From NCBI GenBank assembly GCA_964514415.1, contig CAZEQL010000049.1:1-7853 (forward strand): a DNA stretch of 7,853 bases, given 5' to 3'. Of this stretch, positions 5,113 to 7,853 are shown piece after piece. This DNA comes from CAZEQL01 sp964514415 (GTDB lineage Bacteria > Chloroflexota > Dehalococcoidia > GIF9 > AB-539-J10). How positions within the stretch are numbered: the stretch's first letter is position 1; every line of letters begins with the position of its first letter. The notes below the pieces were generated by a model, which did not search any database, was not told the origin of the DNA, and was given only the letters and a program-made list of their open reading frames with translations. Both the position numbers and the translations under genes were made by a program.

Positions 5113-5156
5113 TCGGTTCACCTTATAGCCCACTTCGGTTTACCTTATAGCCCACT
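5113..5156. repeat. 22-base tandem duplication at the 3' end of a pilin gene
   Basis: Two adjacent 22-base units, 5113-5134 and 5135-5156, differ at one base (C5119 versus T5141). Because 22 is not a multiple of three, the second unit is read in another frame in the pilin gene and supplies the TAA stop at 5123-5125. Confidence 0.9.
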
Positions 5157-5668
5157 AATGTAAACACCTTCTCATTCTCCGCATAAGTTCCATCCCCATC
5201 TTTATCACGCTTAACTGTGACTGTTATCTTGCGAATGTCCTTGTCGTCATCGTCAATGTCGCCATCGTCATCGGCATCAAAATCTTCAGCTTTGGCTTCA
5301 ATAGCCCAGCCAGTGTAATCCTCAGATAGCTCGGGAGGGTTGGGGGGATTGGGAACATCCCACCAAGATGGCTTTCCCGGTGGTAATTGAACACGCCCAT
5401 GATGAGTAGTATCAGTTCGATAAATTCTGTAAGCCCAAGCATCAGTGGAGTAATCCTGGCTTTTAACATACTCCATCTGGCTCGTAGCTAAGCTTTGGGC
5501 TACTGACCTCTCATCGGCAACGCCTACGGCTTTAAGAGAGGTGCCCACGCCGCTGAGGAAAGCAACCGCCACTACGCCCAGAATTCCCAGGGCTACTATG
5601 GCTTCGATGGCGCTTACACCCCTAGAGCTACCCCGGAGAATCTTGGTTATTTTATTCAGCAATCTCAT
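5123..5668 (-). CDS. Prepilin-type protein with EF-hand-like calcium loops (181 aa)
   Basis: The leader ends SSRG17 and is followed by VSAIEAIVALGILGVV, with Glu22 at +5, so this is a type IV pilin-like protein, closest in style to GspI/PilV. +1 is Val, not Phe. The stalk helix runs to about residue 70. The C-terminal part holds two 12-residue loops that fit the calcium-binding pattern DxDxDGx(I/Y)xxx(D/E): residues 131-142 and 155-166. Start ATG 5668 has AAGGAAGGA at 5671-5679. hicB-4 ends 28 bases upstream. The last residues, SGL, come from a 22-base duplication. Calcium binding is inferred from the pattern. Confidence 0.85.
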   Translation of the reverse strand: MRLLNKITKILRGSSRGVSAIEAIVALGILGVVAVAFLSGVGTSLKAVGVADERSVAQSLATSQMEYVKSQDYSTDAWAYRIYRTDTTHHGRVQLPPGKPSWWDVPNPPNPPELSEDYTGWAIEAKAEDFDADDDGDIDDDDKDIRKITVTVKRDKDGDGTYAENEKVFTLVGYKVNRSGL

Positions 5669-5696
5669 TATCCTTCCTTAGTAAGTGTTAAGAAGG

Positions 5697-5909
5697 CTAA
5701 ACTGTTACAGCTATTTCTGCAAGCTCTACATCTTTGGGCACAGTAATCCCATCTTTCTGCAAGGATTCCAAATAGCCTTGTATAGCCTCTTTAGCGTGTT
5801 TAAGGGCTTCCTCTTTCGTTCGTCCTTGAGTAACGCATCCAGGCAAAGCAGGCGCTGTTACTGTGTAGTAACCCTCATTATATTCTAGGACCACTTTATA
5901 ACTCACCAT
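5697..5909 (-). CDS. hicB: HicB-type antitoxin (module 4, in the pilus cluster)
   Basis: A 70-residue HicB core: MVSYKVVLEYNEGYYTVTAPALPGCVTQGRTKEEALKHAKEAI is split by the family turn ALPGCVTQG, followed by helix KEEALKHAKEAIQGYLESL and a last strand VELAEIAVTV. There is no DNA-binding domain. The frame also allows a TTG at 5924, but ATG 5909 has a strong GAGGAG site (5917-5922) seven bases upstream. That site overlaps the TGA stop of hicA-4, which couples the two genes. Unlike modules 1-3, toxin comes first. The pilin gene begins 28 bases later. Confidence 0.9.
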   Translation of the reverse strand: MVSYKVVLEYNEGYYTVTAPALPGCVTQGRTKEEALKHAKEAIQGYLESLQKDGITVPKDVELAEIAVTV

Positions 5910-5920
5910 TTTAAATCTCC

Positions 5921-6148
5921 TCAAAGTAACTCGATAAAATCCTCCACACTCAAGCCAGCCTGTTCCAATATACTCTTGAGAGTCTTGGGTGCTAGAGTTT
6001 CTCCACCATGCATCGGAATAGTCACTCTCTTCCCTGAGAAGTTTGGATGTTTATAGTAAAAGTGAGCTCCCTTAGAATGATGGAGATACCAACCCGCTTT
6101 TAATAACGCTTGCTCTGCCTCCTTCCCTGTAATCCTCGGTAATTTCAC
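5921..6148 (-). CDS. hicA: HicA-type toxin (module 4, in the pilus cluster)
   Basis: A 75-residue HicA of the common subgroup MKLPRITGKEAEQALLKAG. The catalytic histidine is His29 in SKGAHFYYKHP, followed by the strand KRVTIPMHGGE and the helix APKTLKSILEQAGLS, ending EDFIELL. All features for an active mRNA interferase are present. The start is GTG at 6148 with only a weak GAAAGAG stretch upstream. The gene order hicA-hicB is the reverse of modules 1-3. It lies between the PilC/GspF gene and the pilin genes, after a repeat-rich spacer. Confidence 0.9.
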   Translation of the reverse strand: MKLPRITGKEAEQALLKAGWYLHHSKGAHFYYKHPNFSGKRVTIPMHGGETLAPKTLKSILEQAGLSVEDFIELL

Positions 6149-6172
6149 TCTTTCTTCTAGTCTAATCTTTGC

Positions 6173-6238
6173 TTACCCCGATGGGTCAGGGGTAATCGCA
6201 CCAGTCCAGCTTTTCTCAGGTGTTGCAGCTCTTTTCAT
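6173..6238 (-). other. Possible 21-residue leader peptide
   Basis: Frame MKRAATPEKSWTGAITPDPS plus Gly, with a GAGGGG sequence shortly before the ATG and TAA at 6173-6175. A shifted frame of the same stretch reads LQHLRKAGLVRLP, like the recognition helix of a winged-helix regulator, so the region may instead be a gene remnant. Neither reading is secure. Confidence 0.2.
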
Positions 6239-6261
6239 AACATTACCCCTCAACTTGGGCT

Positions 6262-6267
6262 ATTTTA
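6262..6267 (-). promoter_or_regulatory. Possible -10 box upstream of hicAB module 4
   Basis: Minus-strand TAAAAT (five of six consensus bases), with a poor TTTAAT as -35 at 17 bases. If real, it would drive hicA-4, hicB-4 and the pilin genes. Confidence 0.25.
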
Positions 6268-6305
6268 GAAGCCTTTGTCTCCTAATTAAATCCTAACAGA
6301 TACCA

Positions 6306-6420
6306 AAAATCAAAGATAAAAGTCAAATAAAGTAATGGGTGATGGGTAATGGGTAATCGGTAATCACTCTTTACTCATTACTTTTCACTCATCACCTATC
6401 GCATTTTGTCTTTTGATTTC
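6306..6420. repeat. Inverted repeat with 7-base tandem units
   Basis: Five tandem heptamers close to GTAATGG occupy 6332-6366, and related units on the opposite strand occupy about 6371-6397. Outer arms AAATCAAA (6308-6315 region) and TTTTGATTT (near 6410-6419) also pair. The whole could form a long imperfect hairpin. Function is unknown. Confidence 0.6.
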
Positions 6421-6466
6421 CCTTTAGAATTTACCCTCCTGTAGTTGCCTGCTGAATCAGGTAAAC

Positions 6467-6504
6467 TCACCCTCACCTTAATCCTCTCCCGTCAAGGGAG
6501 AGGA
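6467..6504. repeat. Interspersed hairpin element, copy 2
   Basis: Same 38-base element as 547-584 with one base different, which lies in the loop, so the 8-base stem CCTCTCCC/GGGAGAGG is intact. Confidence 0.75.
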
Positions 6505-6603
6505 GAGCTCTACGAAGCCCAATAAATTGGGCAACTATATAATCAAGCATTTTTTCTTGTCGAATCTCACCGCCTTTTCCGTAGCCATCTTGTTATTTTG
6601 CAC

Positions 6604-6617
6604 GAGGCTAAAGCCTC
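6604..6617 (-). terminator. Short hairpin after the PilC/GspF stop
   Basis: Perfect 6-base stem GAGGCT/AGCCTC with a 2-base loop, about 30 bases after the stop. No T-run follows on the minus strand, so termination here is doubtful; it may be another dispersed repeat. Confidence 0.25.
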
Positions 6618-6645
6618 ACACTACATTTAAACATTTACTCTATAC

Positions 6646-7853
6646 TCAAATGCTTACCTGACCGTAGATGGAATACATAGCCGAAAGCAAAGCCAGAGCG
6701 ATAAAGCCGACTATTAAACCAATGATTATGGTCATAGCGGGGGTAATGAGGGCAACCATAGACTTAGTTTTATCATCTGCCTCGACTTCATAGCTCTCAG
6801 CCACGGTGGTTAAGGTGTTATCCAGGTTACCCGTGCCCTCGCCTACGGCGGTCATCTGCACCATAAGGGGCAGAAAAAGCTTATTCTTTGTCATGGGACC
6901 AGATAAGCCTCCACCGGCAATCATGCCCTGCTGCACCTCAGTTAATGCCACTTCCATAGCTTTATTATTAGTGCCTTGAATTACCATGGTCATTATTTCA
7001 GGTAAGGGTAAGCCACTACCGAACAACAACGCCATACTGCGGCAGCAGCGAGAAAGCTCGTTGAGAAGATTGATATGCCCGATGTGGGGAAAGCTGAGGG
7101 CTAATTTACCCCAATGCAATCTTCCCGCTGGCGTTTTGGTATAGGCGTATCCTGCAACTAGGATAGCCACTATCCCTAGCAGGAGCCAGAGGCCGTAACT
7201 CCGTAGCCACTCGGTGCCGGCGAGAAACACTCTGGTTGCTGCCGGTAATTGAACATTAAAAGAAGCGTATAGGCTGGTGAAGGCAGGTAGGACAAAAGCG
7301 ATTAATACTCCGATAACTATAATGGCCAGAGCAAAAAGGATGGCGGGATAAACTAAGGCGCTCTTGACGCTTTTTTGGGTCGTAGCGCTTCTCTCCATAT
7401 AATCAGCGGCTCGTCTTAGTACCACCTCCAGACTTCCCGTTTTCTCCCCCACGGATACCAGCCGATGATAAAATGGGGGAAAGGCACGAGGATGCTTATC
7501 CAGAGCTTGAGATAAAGGGGTGCCACCACGAACATCATCAACTACCTCGCCAATTATTTTCTTCAAGCTGCGGTTAGTCGATTGAGCCTGTAATAGCTCT
7601 AAGGAGGTAACAACATCGATGCCCGATTCCAGCAACAAGGCTAATTGCCTAGTGAACATTACTATCTCCATTGGGTTTATGTGGGAAAAGCGAGCAGTTA
7701 ATTTTTCAGCCTGGAGAAATGGTGTAACTCCTCTGAGGCTAAGCACTCGATAGCCGCTATAGGCCAACATATCAGTGGCGGCTTCTTCGCCAGCGGCAGA
7801 AAGCTTGCCTCTGACTACTCTGTTATCCTCAGTGCAGGCTACATAATGATAGT
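6646..7853 (-). CDS. pilC: PilC/GspF family inner-membrane platform protein (5' end cut by window edge)
   Basis: This is the polytopic protein that links the assembly ATPase to pilin assembly in type IV pilus and type II secretion systems. The reading frame is open from the ATG at 7770 to the window edge, and the added residues (YHYVACTEDNRVVRGKLSAAG) are the typical N-terminus of the family. The true start is therefore just outside, and about 401 residues are visible. Two T2SF domains are seen, about residues 62-185 and 265-387 of the visible part, each with a short GExTGxL-type motif (SVGEKTGSLEVVL and AVGEGTGNLDNTL). Three membrane segments follow the usual places. An ATPase gene (PilB-like) would be expected to the right. 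Naming as pilC rather than gspF is a choice based on the pilins next to it. Confidence 0.93.
   Translation of the reverse strand, partial: YHYVACTEDNRVVRGKLSAAGEEAATDMLAYSGYRVLSLRGVTPFLQAEKLTARFSHINPMEIVMFTRQLALLLESGIDVVTSLELLQAQSTNRSLKKIIGEVVDDVRGGTPLSQALDKHPRAFPPFYHRLVSVGEKTGSLEVVLRRAADYMERSATTQKSVKSALVYPAILFALAIIVIGVLIAFVLPAFTSLYASFNVQLPAATRVFLAGTEWLRSYGLWLLLGIVAILVAGYAYTKTPAGRLHWGKLALSFPHIGHINLLNELSRCCRSMALLFGSGLPLPEIMTMVIQGTNNKAMEVALTEVQQGMIAGGGLSGPMTKNKLFLPLMVQMTAVGEGTGNLDNTLTTVAESYEVEADDKTKSMVALITPAMTIIIGLIVGFIALALLSAMYSIYGQVSI

Larger units (their letters stand above)
6149..6645. other. Repeat-rich spacer between hicA-4 and the PilC/GspF gene
   Basis: No full gene is supported. Next to hicA-4 is a 21-codon frame with a GAGGGG site (6173-6238). 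Beyond it lie a possible promoter, a 7-base tandem repeat within a larger inverted repeat (6306-6420), the hairpin element shared with 547-584, and a short hairpin after the PilC/GspF stop (6604-6617). The spacer interrupts what would otherwise be a continuous pilus operon. Confidence 0.6.

Noticed and set aside
7768..7770. ATG 7770 as the start of the PilC/GspF gene
   Set aside because: The frame stays open to the window edge and the upstream residues match the normal N-terminus of the family, so this Met is internal.

Overview
The window reads as a chromosomal stretch of an anaerobic Chloroflexota bacterium, most likely Dehalococcoidia-like. This is an inference from the style of the pilin genes, the abundance of small toxin-antitoxin (TA) genes and the type of intergenic repeats; no marker gene is present to prove it. 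Every protein gene I can support lies on the minus strand, so the gene order reads from right to left.

Right part (7853 to 3247): a type IV pilus / type II secretion-like gene cluster. It starts with a PilC/GspF inner-membrane platform protein whose start lies just beyond the right edge. After about 500 bases of repeat-rich spacer come a hicA-hicB TA pair, then three pilin-type genes: a class III-signal pilin with two EF-hand-like calcium loops, a GspJ/PilW-like prepilin, and a PilX-like protein. The hicAB pair sits only 28 bases before the first pilin gene, so it probably shares a transcript with the pilins.

Middle part (3234 to 801): a head-to-tail series of three hicB-hicA modules, each of a different sequence type. 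One carries a DUF2283 gene as a third member. Five same-direction copies of a roughly 50-base repeat lie before, between and after these modules. Two of the copies extend into a repeat of about 180 bases that contains a strong hairpin. This layout suggests that the modules were added or shuffled as repeat-bounded units.

Left part (800 to 1): repeat-rich spacer holding several interspersed hairpin elements, then an antitoxin-like small gene with its own extended -10 promoter. Its toxin partner would lie beyond the left edge.

All four HicA proteins keep the histidine expected at the active site. All four HicB proteins are short and end without a recognisable DNA-binding domain. Other points of note are a 22-base tandem duplication that changed the C-terminus of the first pilin, a fossil hicB start upstream of the leftmost hicBA module, and a nearly leaderless promoter in front of the DUF2283-linked module.
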